The notes: a model not told the origin generated them from the sequence alone. 64,000 bases of DNA from CAIVVT01 sp963757265 (GCA_963757265.1 CAVWRA010000010.1:62001-126000), one strand, 5' to 3'; positions 8,214-18,552 are shown, counted from the stretch's first letter. Numbers and translations: made by a program.

Positions 8214-10967
8214 ATGAATCGAACTGGGAAGCTGACGGCGGCGGCATTCGCCCTTCTGGTGGTGAACAGCCTATACCTGTGGTCGACGGCGCAGGCTTCC
8301 ATTTTCTACATCGGAAACATTCTGCTGCATTTTGCTCTGGGGCTCGGCGTGCTGGCGGCGTTCGTATGGCTGCTGCTGCGCTCGGGCGAGGTGCGGCGCG
8401 CGATGCGCTGGGCGACGCCGGTGCTGCTGGCCAGCGCGGTTCTGGGCGGGTTCCTGTTGTGGAAAGGAGCGATCACGGCCAACCACGCGGCGCTGGCGGC
8501 GCACATCTACTCGGGATTTCTGGGGGCGTTTCTGGCGGCGGCCGCGCTCAAGTCGAGGCGATTCTGGGCGGTGACCATGGTGGCCGGGGTTGCATGCGCC
8601 GCGTATGCGGGTTATCAGCGGCTCTATCCGTGGGCCGCTGGGTCCGTGCACAACCCGAATGTCGTGCCCGCGTCGATGGAGGAAGAGGGGGCCGGGCCGC
8701 GATCGCCGTTCTGGCCGTCGTCGGCAGAGACGAATACGGGCCGGCTCATCCCGTCGAAGTTCTTCATGGACTCGAAACGCTGCGGCGATTGTCACAAAGA
8801 GATTTACGACCAGTGGAACTCCTCGATGCACCACTTCGCCTCGTTCAACAACCAGTTCTACCGCAAGGCGATCGAATACATGCAGGACGTCAACGGAACT
8901 CACGGGTCGAAGTGGTGCGCGGGTTGTCACGACCACGCCATGTTGTTCAGCGGACGGTTCGAGCGGCCGGCGCGGGAGCAGATCGATACGCCGGAGGCGC
9001 AGAACGGCCTGGGGTGCATCTCGTGCCATTCGATCAGCGCAGTGCACGGCAGCATGGGCAATGGCGGGTTTGCGCTCGAATACCCGATGTTGCATGACCT
9101 GGCCACGAGCAGCAATCCGGTGGTGCGATGGACGCACGACTTTGTCACCACGCGGGCGCCGGAGCCGCATCGCCGCACGTTCATGAAGCCGTTTATGCGG
9201 CACTCGTCGGAGTTCTGTTCGGCGTGTCACAAGGTGCACCTGGATGTGCCGGTGAACAATTACCGCTGGATGCGCGGCTTCAACGAATACGACAACTGGC
9301 AGGCGTCCGGCGTTTCGGGGCAGGGAGCGCGCTCGTTCTACTACCCGGACAAGCCGATGGTGTGCGCCGATTGCCACATGCCGCTGGTGCCCTCCACCGA
9401 TCCGGCGGCGCGAGAGGGCGTGGTGCACAGCCATCGCTTTGCCGCCGCCAATACGGCCGTGCCCGCCGCCAATCAGGATGAGACGCAGTTGAAGGCCGTC
9501 GAGGGGTTCCTGCAGTCGGGCTTTATAACGGTGGACATTTTTGCGGCGCAGCCGGCGGAGACGGCGCCGGGCCTGCAAATGCAGCGGCGGGCGGCGGCGG
9601 AGAACGCGCAGCAGGCGATGACCTCGTTCGCAGTGGGAGAGGAGGCCGAAACGACGGGCCAGTTCTTCCTGCGGGAGATCAGCCGGCTGGCGGCGCCGAT
9701 CGACCAGGCGGGCGTGAAGTTTCAGCGGGGCTCGACGGCGCGGGTCGACGTGGTGGTGCGCACGCGCAAGATCGGCCACTTCTTCCCGGGCGGGACGGTG
9801 GACGCGTTGGACGTGTGGCTGGAGCTGGAAGGGCGCGATGCGAACGGGAAAGTGATCTTCTGGAGCGGGAAAATCGAGGATAATGGCCGCGGACCAGTCG
9901 AAAAAGGGGCTCATTTTTATAAGTCGTTTCAGCTGGACGGGGATGGAAATCCGATCAATAAGCGCAACGCCTGGGCCATGCGCAGCCTGTTATACGTCCG
10001 GCTGATCCCGCCGGGCGCGGCCGATGTCGCGCATTACAGGGTGAGAATTCCCAAGGACGCAAAGGGCCCGATCACGCTAAATGCGCGGCTGAATTACCGG
10101 AAATTCTCCTGGTATTACACGCAATTCAGTTATGCCGGCGAGCCCAAGCCGAACCAGGATCCGAAGCTCGTCAGCGTGGATTACGACAGCCGGACATACG
10201 ATTTCTCGCCATCGAATATACCGGCCAATGTGTCAGGGAGAATCAAGGGCCGCATCCCCGAACTGCCGGTGGTCACGCTGGCCCGGGCGACGGCGAAGCT
10301 GGAACTGGGCGACGCCAGGACGGAAACGGAGTGGCAGCCGGTGGTGCGGCGGCAGGACCGCGAGCGGTGGAACGATTGGGGGATCGGGCTGCTGTTGCAA
10401 GGCGATCTGAAGGGCGCGGAGTACGCCTTCACGCGCGTCACCGAGGCGGATCCGGAGTACGCCGACGGCTGGCTCAACGTGGCCCGGGCGCTGATTCAGG
10501 AAGGCGAGACGGAGGCCGCCAAGCCGTTTATCGAGAAGGCGATGAAGATCAATCCCGAGCTGGGGCGGGTGCATTTCTTCCAGGCGATGGCGCAGAAGGC
10601 CGACGGGGATTACGAGGGCGCGCTGGCGTCGCTCAAGAAAGCCGCGACGATGTACCCGCGCGACCGGGTGGTGCAGAACCAGATCGGGCGACTGGAGTTT
10701 CTCAAACGCGATTACGGGCAGGCGGTGGAGGCTTTTCAGCGCGTGCTGGCGATCGATCCCGAGGACGTCCAGGCGCATTACAACCTGATGCTGTGCTACC
10801 GCGGCCTGGGAGACAACGCAAAAATGAAGCGCGAGGAGATTCTGTTCCGGCGCTTCAAAGCCGACGAGTCGGCGCAGAGCATCACCGCCAAGCCGCGCGC
10901 GTTGAGTCCGGAAGACAACAACGAGCGGCAGCAGATCCACGAACATGAGAGCGTCAAATTGCCATGA
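8214..10967 (+). CDS. Membrane-anchored pentaheme c-type cytochrome with TPR repeats
   Basis: 917 residues. The first ~135 hold about four hydrophobic helices (for example residues 8-27, 38-55, 68-85 and 118-135). Five CxxCH heme sites follow at residues 190, 235, 268, 335 and 384 (CGDCH, CAGCH, CISCH, CSACH, CADCH), with nearby spare His residues as possible axial ligands. The C-terminal ~200 residues contain TPR-like repeats (WLNVARALIQEGETEAAKPF, then two or more further units). The layout suggests a periplasmic electron carrier or reductase anchored in the membrane, resembling cytochrome c554/NrfA-like multihemes. It is coupled by a 4-bp ATGA overlap to the next gene. The substrate is unknown. 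Confidence 0.88.
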   Translation: MNRTGKLTAAAFALLVVNSLYLWSTAQASIFYIGNILLHFALGLGVLAAFVWLLLRSGEVRRAMRWATPVLLASAVLGGFLLWKGAITANHAALAAHIYSGFLGAFLAAAALKSRRFWAVTMVAGVACAAYAGYQRLYPWAAGSVHNPNVVPASMEEEGAGPRSPFWPSSAETNTGRLIPSKFFMDSKRCGDCHKEIYDQWNSSMHHFASFNNQFYRKAIEYMQDVNGTHGSKWCAGCHDHAMLFSGRFERPAREQIDTPEAQNGLGCISCHSISAVHGSMGNGGFALEYPMLHDLATSSNPVVRWTHDFVTTRAPEPHRRTFMKPFMRHSSEFCSACHKVHLDVPVNNYRWMRGFNEYDNWQASGVSGQGARSFYYPDKPMVCADCHMPLVPSTDPAAREGVVHSHRFAAANTAVPAANQDETQLKAVEGFLQSGFITVDIFAAQPAETAPGLQMQRRAAAENAQQAMTSFAVGEEAETTGQFFLREISRLAAPIDQAGVKFQRGSTARVDVVVRTRKIGHFFPGGTVDALDVWLELEGRDANGKVIFWSGKIEDNGRGPVEKGAHFYKSFQLDGDGNPINKRNAWAMRSLLYVRLIPPGAADVAHYRVRIPKDAKGPITLNARLNYRKFSWYYTQFSYAGEPKPNQDPKLVSVDYDSRTYDFSPSNIPANVSGRIKGRIPELPVVTLARATAKLELGDARTETEWQPVVRRQDRERWNDWGIGLLLQGDLKGAEYAFTRVTEADPEYADGWLNVARALIQEGETEAAKPFIEKAMKINPELGRVHFFQAMAQKADGDYEGALASLKKAATMYPRDRVVQNQIGRLEFLKRDYGQAVEAFQRVLAIDPEDVQAHYNLMLCYRGLGDNAKMKREEILFRRFKADESAQSITAKPRALSPEDNNERQQIHEHESVKLP

Positions 10968-12607
10968 GAAGACTGCTTTTCGCGGGCCTGGCCTGCATCA
11001 CCGCCGCGTGGGGGCAAGGGCGGTTCACGGATGTGACGAAGGCGGCGGGCATTCACTTCGTCCACAACGCCGGCAAGACGGGCAAGAAATGGCTGCCCGA
11101 GACGATGGGCTCGGGCGTGGCGTTCGTCGACCTCAACGGGGACGGGCTGCCGGACATCGTCCTGGTGAATGGCAAGGACTGGACGCCGAAGGGGCGGCGG
11201 TCGCTGCCGGGGCTGTACAGGAACAACGGCGACGGGACCTTCACCGACGTGACCGCCGGCAGCGGGCTGGACGTGGAGATGTACGGCATCGGGATCGCGG
11301 TGGGCGACTACGACAACGACGGTAAACCCGACATTTACATCACCGCCCTGGAAGGCGACCGGCTGTTTCACAACCAGGGCAATTTCAAGTTCCGCGACGT
11401 CACCGCCGCGAGCGGCATCCGCAATGCCGCGTTCGGCACATCGGCGGCGTGGTTCGATTACGATCGCGACGGCAAGCTCGACCTGTACGTGGCCAACTAT
11501 GTGCAATGGACGCCGCAGGGAGACCTGTGGTGCTCACTGGACGCGGTGAGCAAGAGCTACTGCACGCCGGAATCGTACAAAGGCCAGTCGAGCCGCCTGT
11601 TCCACAACCTGGGCAACGGGAGGTTCGAGGACGTCACGATGAAGGCCAAGCTGTTCGACCCGACATCGAAGTCGCTGGGGGTGGTGATTCTGGACTACAA
11701 CAACGACGGCTGGCCGGACATCTTCGTGGCCAACGACACCCAGCCCAACAAGCTATACCGCAACCTGCAAGACGGGACCTTCGCCGAGGAGGCGCTGGCG
11801 GCGGGCGTGGCGTTCGGCGAGGACGGCGTGGCGCGCGGCGCGATGGGCGTGGATGCGTCGGATTACGACGGGTCGGGGCGGGCGCACCTGCTGGTGGGCA
11901 ACTTTACGAACCAGATGTTGAGCCTGTATCACAACGAGGGCAACGGGCTGTTCGTGGACGAAGCGCCGCGCTCGGCGCTGGGCCGCGCGTCGCTGCTCAC
12001 GCTCACTTTCGGCGTGTTCTTTTTCGACTACGATCTGGACGGCTGGCCGGACATCTTCTGCGCCAACGGCCACATCGACGAGGAGATCGGCCGCGTGCAA
12101 CCGCGAGTGAGGTACGCCGAGCCGCCGCTGCTGTTTCACAACCTGGGCCAGGGACGCTTCGAGGACGTGAGCGCGAAGGTGGGTCCCGATTTCGCCCGGC
12201 CGATGGTGGCGCGCGGCGCGGCCTATGCCGATTATAAGGGCGACGGGAAGCTGGATCTGATTGTCACGACCAACAACGGTCCGGCGATCCTGTTCCGCAA
12301 CGACAGCAACACCAACGGCAACCACTGGCTGAGAGTAAAGCTGCAAGGGACGAAATCGAACCGCGACGGCATCGGCGCGGTGGTGCGCCTGAAGACGCCC
12401 TCGCACGCGCAATGGCAGACGGTTCACTCCGGTTCCAGTTACGCCTCGCAGAGCGAGCTGGCGCTGACGTTTGGCCTGGGGAAGGACGTGCAGATCCAGG
12501 CGCTCGAGGTGGACTGGCCGAGCGGGTTAAAGGAAACGGTCCGCAACGCGGGCATTGACAAGTCGAACCTGATCGTCGAGGGGAGCGGGACGGCGACAGT
12601 GAAATAG
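10964..12607 (+). CDS. CRTAC1 family protein (FG-GAP/VCBS repeats plus ASPIC/UnbV domain)
   Basis: 547 residues with an N-terminal signal peptide (RRLLFAGLACITAAWGQG). A beta-propeller of FG-GAP/VCBS repeats follows, seen as repeated Ca-binding loops such as DLNGDGLPDIVLVN, DYDNDGKPDIYIT, DYDRDGKLDLYVAN and DYNNDGWPDIFVAND. The C-terminal ~70 residues (NGNHWLRVKLQGTKSNRDGIGAVV... QIQALEVDWPSG) form the ASPIC/UnbV domain. Its ATG overlaps the stop of the pentaheme gene (ATGA), so the pair is very likely one functional unit outside the cytoplasm. Pairing of multiheme/TPR proteins with CRTAC1 proteins recurs in Acidobacteria, with role unknown. Confidence 0.9.
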   Translation: MRRLLFAGLACITAAWGQGRFTDVTKAAGIHFVHNAGKTGKKWLPETMGSGVAFVDLNGDGLPDIVLVNGKDWTPKGRRSLPGLYRNNGDGTFTDVTAGSGLDVEMYGIGIAVGDYDNDGKPDIYITALEGDRLFHNQGNFKFRDVTAASGIRNAAFGTSAAWFDYDRDGKLDLYVANYVQWTPQGDLWCSLDAVSKSYCTPESYKGQSSRLFHNLGNGRFEDVTMKAKLFDPTSKSLGVVILDYNNDGWPDIFVANDTQPNKLYRNLQDGTFAEEALAAGVAFGEDGVARGAMGVDASDYDGSGRAHLLVGNFTNQMLSLYHNEGNGLFVDEAPRSALGRASLLTLTFGVFFFDYDLDGWPDIFCANGHIDEEIGRVQPRVRYAEPPLLFHNLGQGRFEDVSAKVGPDFARPMVARGAAYADYKGDGKLDLIVTTNNGPAILFRNDSNTNGNHWLRVKLQGTKSNRDGIGAVVRLKTPSHAQWQTVHSGSSYASQSELALTFGLGKDVQIQALEVDWPSGLKETVRNAGIDKSNLIVEGSGTATVK

Positions 12608-12900
12608 TAGCCGTGGGAGACTATTCAACACGATTCTCCAGAGCCGCTGAGGCTGGGGAACACAAGCGGGCAGCCGGGCCAGCGCGCGGCCACGCGGTCG
12701 CGCTGCAGCTGCAGGACGTCCACCTATCAGGAGAAGGCAGCCGGCGCCAGCCCCGCAACTCCTTCTACGCGCGAGGAGCTCCCAAACCAAGCGACCATAG
12801 TTCTCGCAACGAACCTCGTTCAGCAGTTACAGAGCACCGCTCCGGCAGATCCGGGAGCAGGCAGGCGCCGCATCCAGAGTCGGGCGCCAATCGATCGAAC

Positions 12901-15900
12901 TCAGAACAAATACTTCAGGGCGAACTGAATCAGCCGTGGCGCCACGGAGGTCTGAGTGACCACGCCAAATGTCGCGGTGTCCAGGGTGGTACCGGGATTA
13001 GCGAATTGAGGATGATTTAAGGCGTTGTACAGCTCCATCCGGAACGCCAGCACAGCGTCCTCGCGCACGCCGCCCACCTTCATCTTCCTGCCGAGCGAGA
13101 AGTCCGTATTGAATTGAGCGGGACCATTCAGGATGCTCTGTCCCGTGGTGCCGTAGGCCGTCGAGCCATCCGCGCCGACCGCGGCCGGAGAGCAGATGGC
13201 TGCGGTGTCGATCCAATCATTGAGCCGTGCATCCGTGCTGCCCGGCGTCACCAGATCCGCGTAGGTCGCGCCGGGGCACAGCGTAACGGTGGCCGCGGCC
13301 GCGTGCGCGTAGACGCCGCCTGCGTTGGGGTCGATCAGCGTCATGGGCAAGCCGCTCTGAACGATGACGATCCCAGTCAGCGACCAGTCGCTCAACAGTG
13401 CCGCCGCAATGCGATTGGCCCGGCCTGGCGCGGGCAGTTGATACTCGAAATTGGCGGTGAAGCGATGCGTGCGGTCGAAGCTCGCCCGCGCCCAGTCCAG
13501 ATCGAGATCGTTTAGATCGTTATAGACGCTGGTGTTGGTCGCGGCACGCGAGAATGTGTAGGCCGCCTGCAAGGTCAGGACGCGCGAAATCTGCTCGCGG
13601 AGGGTCGCCTGCAGGCTGTTGTAGTCCGATGATCCAAAGAAGCCCGAATCCAGCAGCGCGGTCGGCGTCTCGCCCAGCACGGGCACGCGGAACTGCGCAT
13701 TCTGCGCCGTGTTGGTGGTGATACAATCACCGGCTACTCCGTCGTACCCGCAGTTCACCGGGCTGGCCGCGCTGGCCAGCAGCGGCTGATTCAGCCCTCG
13801 CGACATGAGCAGGTGGCTGGCGGCCGAGCCGACGTAGCCAACGTCCAACGTGGTCGATTTCGCCAGCCGGGATTGCGCGCTCACGTTCCATTGCTGGAGT
13901 CGCGGAATCCGGTACAGCGGTCCGGCCACGCGGTCGGAGAGCTCCGAGCCGGGTGTGCGCGGCAGATAGCCCAGCGTCACGGCGGGGAAGGGCTGCTGAA
14001 AGCTGGACAGGTTGTTGCTGGAATCCGCGTTGGTGAATCCCTGCGCGTAGGGCGCGGCGGTAGACATGGACGTGCTGCCCGAACTGGCGGCCGGTTGATA
14101 GAACCAGCCGTAACCTCCGCGCAATACGACCCGGCTGTCCGCGCCGAGTGGCTGCCATGCAAAACCGAAGCGTGGCGCATAAGCGTCTAGTGGCGCGCCG
14201 TTCTCATAGGAGCTGCGCGTTGAGCGTACCAACACGCCCGCCGGCGCGGCGCCGAACGGCTGGCCGGTGTATGGATTGACGGCCACGGGGTTGTAATTCG
14301 CGGCCACGGTCTCACCGGCGAATGTGCCCGTCCCGGGCGGGATCATACCAGTCTGCAGCAGTGCCGGCCAGGTGTTGCCGAGAGTGCCGGAGGTTTCAAA
14401 GGGCGCTCCCAGGTACTCCCAACGTAGCCCCAAGTTGAGCGTCAGATGCGGGTTCACCTTGACGTCGTCCTGTACGAACACGGCGCCCGAGTAGCTTTGA
14501 TACTGCGAAATCACCGCGCCGTTCGGCCCGGCCCCTTCGTTCGCCTGAATGGCTTGAACGTTGCTGCGCCCATACGGGCTAAGGTTGTCCGTCGCGCTCA
14601 GACCGAGCAGGAAGTCTTCAAAGGTCTGGAAGGTGAGCTTGCCGCGCGCCGCACCCTCGTCCGAGCGCCAGTTGGTCTGCGTGAGGGCGATCCCGCCCGC
14701 GCGAAAGGTCTGCCGGCCGTGCGTCCAGCTCAGATTATCGGCCCAGGAGTAGTACCGGTTCTTGGTCTGGAAGTCATTGCCGATATTGCCGAACACGCGG
14801 AAGCTGCCCAATGGCCCCAGCACGTTGATCTCCGGTGGTTGATCGAAGAACCGGTCCGCCGGCGTCATGCCGAGTGAGTTCGCCGACGGCGTATCCACGC
14901 CATTGGCACCTTGGGTGGAGCGCGTGAAGCTGACCCGGCTTTCGTTGACGATGCTCTTAGTCAGGACCGAATTCAGGTTCAGGCTGGTGACGTGATCGTG
15001 CGCGCTCAATGCCTGTGGCGTACCCTTGCCCGCCACCGTCGCGGTGCCCGGATAACCCGACGGCGAACCGAACGAGCGGTACTGCCTGATCGTCGCCACG
15101 TAGCTGCGCAGCCCGAGCGTATTGCGCGGCGAGAGCAGATAGTCAGCATTCAGCAGGTACTGATTCTCGTCGTACGTGGAGGGCAGGCTGTAGGACGAAA
15201 AGCCCAGCCCGGCGTTGGGACCGGAGGTGAGAATCGTCTGGGGCACCGGGATCAGGTACGAACCGTCGGGGTTCTTCAGCTGCAGCAAGTGCAATGCTAC
15301 CGGGTTGACCGGCGCCGTTGTCGCCGTGCTCTGATCGTTACAATCGAGCTGCTTTCCGCCGGCGTACGTCAGGTAGTTCGCATTCGGTTGGCCGCCGATG
15401 AGGTGATTGGCCGGGCAGAACTCGGCCGCGAGTGCACCCGCCGAGCGATCCGCGGTGAGCGGCGGCAGGATCGGATCCGAGGTAGAGGTCGTGTCGAGCC
15501 CGTTCACCTGGCGCGTGCCTTGATACGAGCTGAAGACGAACAGTTTGCTCCCCACCACCGGCCCGCCCAGCGTCACGCCGAACTGATTTTGTTTCAGGTC
15601 CGGCTCGGACTGTCCGGTCGAATTGCGGAAGAAGGCATTGGCGTTGAAGACGTCGTTCCGTACGAACTCCCAGGCGTCGCCGTGGAGTTCTTTCTCACCG
15701 CTCTTGGTCACAAGCGCGGTGCTTGGCACCTGCGCGCCATAGAGTGCGTCGTACTGGGACGTGTGAATCTTCAGCTCGGCAATCGTGTCCGGGTTGGGCA
15801 CGGCGCTCGGAGCATAGGCCCCGTCCAGCGTATACGCGCCGGCGCTGGTGTTGCCATTCACGTTGTAGCCGCGCGTGCCGCGCCCCAGCGTGCCGGCATT

Positions 15901-16395
15901 ATTCACGTCGGCGGCCGAACCCGAGGACATTGAGAGTACCTGCGTGAAATTGCGGGTGGTCAAGGGGATGGCCGTAATGGTCCGGGCGTCCACCAGCGTG
16001 CCAGTCGAAGAGGTCGCCAGGCTCAGGCGGCATTGGCACGGAACCTCCTCCGCGGGATCGCCCGCCTCCAGCGCAGCCTCCAGCGCGGGCGCCTCAGAGA
16101 TGCTGATCGTCACCGGCTCGATGCGCGACGTCTTGTAGCCCAGGTGCGCAAACCGCACCTCGTAGCTACCCGGTGCGAGCATCGCGAATCGGAACGCCCC
16201 ATCGGCGCCGGTGACGGCGGTTTGGGTCTGTTTGGTAGCTGCGTCGATCAGTGTGACCGTCGCATCCGGGAGTGCGTTGCCATCGACGGAGCTGACTCTG
16301 CCCGCGAGCGCTCCCGTTGTCGCGGACTGCGCCGTCACAACCGGCGGGCAGGCAAGCAGAAGAAAAACCCCCAACCTCCAAACGAGACCCTTCAT
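12901..16395 (-). CDS. TonB-dependent receptor, Oar-like, with N-terminal carboxypeptidase regulatory-like domain
   Basis: About 1164 residues. A signal peptide (MKGLVWRLGVFLLLACPPVVTAQS) starts at ATG 16395, preferred over an in-frame start at 16485 that would bury the signal. Residues ~30-110 form a CarboxypepD_reg-like beta-sandwich (GALAGRVSSVDGNALPDATVT). A plug-like region follows with TRNFTQVLSMSSG and YTLDGAYAP, then a long beta-barrel ending in FALKYLF with a C-terminal aromatic residue, as for BamA-dependent porins. Oar-like receptors import large or complexed nutrients in Acidobacteria. The convergent CRTAC1 gene and upstream DUF4038 glycosidase are neighbours; the latter may act on a related glycan (inference). 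Confidence 0.9.
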   Translation of the reverse strand: MKGLVWRLGVFLLLACPPVVTAQSATTGALAGRVSSVDGNALPDATVTLIDAATKQTQTAVTGADGAFRFAMLAPGSYEVRFAHLGYKTSRIEPVTISISEAPALEAALEAGDPAEEVPCQCRLSLATSSTGTLVDARTITAIPLTTRNFTQVLSMSSGSAADVNNAGTLGRGTRGYNVNGNTSAGAYTLDGAYAPSAVPNPDTIAELKIHTSQYDALYGAQVPSTALVTKSGEKELHGDAWEFVRNDVFNANAFFRNSTGQSEPDLKQNQFGVTLGGPVVGSKLFVFSSYQGTRQVNGLDTTSTSDPILPPLTADRSAGALAAEFCPANHLIGGQPNANYLTYAGGKQLDCNDQSTATTAPVNPVALHLLQLKNPDGSYLIPVPQTILTSGPNAGLGFSSYSLPSTYDENQYLLNADYLLSPRNTLGLRSYVATIRQYRSFGSPSGYPGTATVAGKGTPQALSAHDHVTSLNLNSVLTKSIVNESRVSFTRSTQGANGVDTPSANSLGMTPADRFFDQPPEINVLGPLGSFRVFGNIGNDFQTKNRYYSWADNLSWTHGRQTFRAGGIALTQTNWRSDEGAARGKLTFQTFEDFLLGLSATDNLSPYGRSNVQAIQANEGAGPNGAVISQYQSYSGAVFVQDDVKVNPHLTLNLGLRWEYLGAPFETSGTLGNTWPALLQTGMIPPGTGTFAGETVAANYNPVAVNPYTGQPFGAAPAGVLVRSTRSSYENGAPLDAYAPRFGFAWQPLGADSRVVLRGGYGWFYQPAASSGSTSMSTAAPYAQGFTNADSSNNLSSFQQPFPAVTLGYLPRTPGSELSDRVAGPLYRIPRLQQWNVSAQSRLAKSTTLDVGYVGSAASHLLMSRGLNQPLLASAASPVNCGYDGVAGDCITTNTAQNAQFRVPVLGETPTALLDSGFFGSSDYNSLQATLREQISRVLTLQAAYTFSRAATNTSVYNDLNDLDLDWARASFDRTHRFTANFEYQLPAPGRANRIAAALLSDWSLTGIVIVQSGLPMTLIDPNAGGVYAHAAAATVTLCPGATYADLVTPGSTDARLNDWIDTAAICSPAAVGADGSTAYGTTGQSILNGPAQFNTDFSLGRKMKVGGVREDAVLAFRMELYNALNHPQFANPGTTLDTATFGVVTQTSVAPRLIQFALKYLF

Positions 16396-16651
16396 GCTCG
16401 CTTTCTTAATCCCCTCTTCAATCTTCTGAGTCTCGCTGTGAGGTGCCGGCGGGCCGTTCACGGAGTCACGATTACGCAAGCCCATTCTACAGGAATCGGC
16501 GCGCGGCGCTTACCTCGGCATGCACTCAGCCGCGCAAACCGCTCACACGGGCAGCGCGCCAGGCGCCGGAGTCTGTAGGGTGCGTCTTGGCGTCCACTCG
16601 GAATCCGGAACTCCGCAGCGCAAAATCCATGTGCCAGCCATCGAGGTGACG

Positions 16652-18100
16652 CTACTGTTCACCGCCTGCGTCCAGCACCAGCACCCAGTCCGGGTCGCCG
16701 GCACTGTTCTTGCCCGGCGGCGTGAATTGGCGCCTGCCCCGGTTGGAAAACGGTGAGCCCACTATCGCCCGAAACTGATTGTCGGTCGGGTCAAACCAGC
16801 GGGCGGTGATGCGATCCTGGAGCTTCCACAGGGCTACCGTGATCGTCCCGCCCTGCGGCAAATAGGCCATCCCCAGCCTGCCGTCCGGCGTCAGGGCTGC
16901 CGTCACATAATCGTTGTCGGCGAATCGCGCGATGGTCGCCGTGGCGGGCGGCCCGGTCGAAATGAAGTGGCCGTAGCCGGCCGTGACAAACGTGTGCTTC
17001 TGGTCGGGTACCAGGTCATACCACTTGCGGGCCTGAAAAAGCTCCGCCATGTAGCCCAACTGCACGATCCCCGGCGAGTCCAGATAGTCCTTCCAGGCGG
17101 GCAGGAATCGCCAGATATATTTGTTCCCGTAAAGCTGGCCGGTCGCACCGGAGAGCATCGTCCAGTATTCCTGCATGCGCAGAACGTGGGGCGTGCCGCC
17201 GTCTTCGTCGCCGTTCCGTTCGTATTCGAAGTTGGCCTCGCCCATGAACACCGGAATATCGGCCGATTGGTTATACCCATGAAGCACCTCGGCGTAGGTC
17301 GCGTAATACGTGTAGGCAAGGTTCAAACCGACAATCGGAACCCAGTTCGGGTCGTCCAGGGAAGAACTCGCCTGGTAGTTCAATTCCACTGTATGCAGGT
17401 GGTTCGGGTCTTCGTCCTTGATGCCCCGTGCGACTGCGGTGATGACCGCATCGTTGGTCGGCTCGCTCCATTTCTGAAAATCGTTGCCGTGCAGCCAGAT
17501 GATGTTGGGAAAGTCCCTGTAGCGCTTCCCCAGGTAGCGCCCGTAGGTCCTGCACCGCGTGGTGCCGTTGGCCAGCGCCGTCGGTAGCCACCCAGCGGTT
17601 TCGAGTGGATCGCTCAGCATGACGATGCCACCCTTCGCCGCCATTTGTATCACCTCGGCCAGATGATCGAAGTAAGCTTCGTTCGGCGCGGTCAGGTCGT
17701 AATAACGAGTGCCGGGTATTATCCGGGTGAAGGGTTTGGTTCCGTCCAATAGACTGCCGTCAGGACGCCCTTCGACCGGCCGGATGCAAAGCATGTTCAC
17801 CCACAGGCAGTTGATCCCGCGTGCCGCCCGATCGGCCAGATAAGCTGCTGCGTCGGCCGACGAAAGGTTCGAAAACACGCTGTGGGGAGAATCACCCACC
17901 ACCAGGAACGGCACGTTGTTCTGATCCACCAGGATGCGCGGATTCGCGCGGCTGATCTTGAGCGGATAGCTGTAATTCGCTGCATCGAGCGCGCCGCAAA
18001 GAATCAGGCCAACTGCCAGAATGTGCCGAAAGCGTGTGGTATTCGTAGGTCGCCTTCCCGAACTGTAATCTATGCTCTCCCAAGGCCGGCTGCGCCGCAA
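16652..18100 (-). CDS. DUF4038/apiosidase-like glycoside hydrolase with C-terminal collagen-binding-like domain
   Basis: 482 residues. A hydrophobic signal (HILAVGLILCGALDA) precedes the TIM-barrel region starting PLKISRANPRILVDQNNVPF and LVVGDSPHSVFSNLS. That is the usual opening of DUF4038 proteins, some of which are GH140 apiosidases. Candidate acidic catalytic residues lie in HGNDFQKWSEP and GEANFEYE. The final ~90 residues (IARFADNDYVTAALTPDG... ITARWFDPTDNQFR) match the putative collagen-binding domain that commonly ends these proteins. It is predicted to be exported. It is transcribed in the same direction as the downstream TonB receptor, 256 bp away. Exact substrate is unknown. Confidence 0.82.
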   Translation of the reverse strand: MRRSRPWESIDYSSGRRPTNTTRFRHILAVGLILCGALDAANYSYPLKISRANPRILVDQNNVPFLVVGDSPHSVFSNLSSADAAAYLADRAARGINCLWVNMLCIRPVEGRPDGSLLDGTKPFTRIIPGTRYYDLTAPNEAYFDHLAEVIQMAAKGGIVMLSDPLETAGWLPTALANGTTRCRTYGRYLGKRYRDFPNIIWLHGNDFQKWSEPTNDAVITAVARGIKDEDPNHLHTVELNYQASSSLDDPNWVPIVGLNLAYTYYATYAEVLHGYNQSADIPVFMGEANFEYERNGDEDGGTPHVLRMQEYWTMLSGATGQLYGNKYIWRFLPAWKDYLDSPGIVQLGYMAELFQARKWYDLVPDQKHTFVTAGYGHFISTGPPATATIARFADNDYVTAALTPDGRLGMAYLPQGGTITVALWKLQDRITARWFDPTDNQFRAIVGSPFSNRGRRQFTPPGKNSAGDPDWVLVLDAGGEQ

Positions 18101-18318
18101 GTTACTTCCCGGCTGCGGCGCCCGATGCGGCTCTACCAGTTGGAATACTACCCACTCAAAATCCGCACAATGCTAAAGATCCTCTATCGAAGAGTTCAGG
18201 CATTTGGGTCTCCTACCAAACGGAGCTGCGCTTGGCATCGCGCGATTCGGATCATATGTGCCGGTTCCACAGCCACGATGCTTCTGCAACCGACCCCTCA
18301 GGGCAATGCCGGCTCTAG

Positions 18319-18504
18319 GGATCGAGGGTGGTCGTCATGGTAAAGCAATTCGGGCGGAGCAGACCGTTATGGGTCAATATCAGTATGGGCTGGCAGAAGC
18401 ACACTGTTCGCGGGTTCATGGCCGGCGCGATGAAGAAGGCCGGATACACCGTCGAGTCCTTCAAGCCCGAGGGTGGAGAGCGGACCTACCGTAGCGCGAA
18501 GTAA
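18319..18504 (+). pseudogene. DUF3489 protein remnant (C-terminal half)
   Basis: From the in-frame stop at 18316 to TAA at 18502 the frame encodes about 61 residues. The last ~40 match the core of DUF3489 proteins: GWQKHTVRGFMAGAMKKAG, then TVESFKPEGGERTYR. The preceding residues (VVVMVKQFGRSR) align only loosely with the usual helix, and the basic Ala/Lys/Pro-rich N-terminal half is absent. The nearest ATG is at 18337. It is best read as a 5'-truncated pseudogene. A matching N-terminal half of the same family occurs at 54177-54695. Confidence 0.65.
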
Positions 18505-18520
18505 GCGCGCCACGCTGCAC

Positions 18521-18552
18521 GCCGCCACCTGTAAGGGAGGCGGCTTTGCTTT
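18521..18552 (+). terminator. Rho-independent terminator after the DUF3489 remnant
   Basis: GCCGCC pairs with GGCGGC across a 12-nt loop that can add two more G-C pairs, followed by TTTGCTTT. It lies 17 bp after the DUF3489 stop on the same strand, suggesting the 3' end of an ancestral transcription unit was kept. Confidence 0.55.

Noticed and set aside
8271..9914. 547-codon minus-strand frame
   Set aside because: It lies antisense to the pentaheme cytochrome with its five CxxCH motifs; Arg/His-rich composition is typical of shadow frames in GC-rich DNA.
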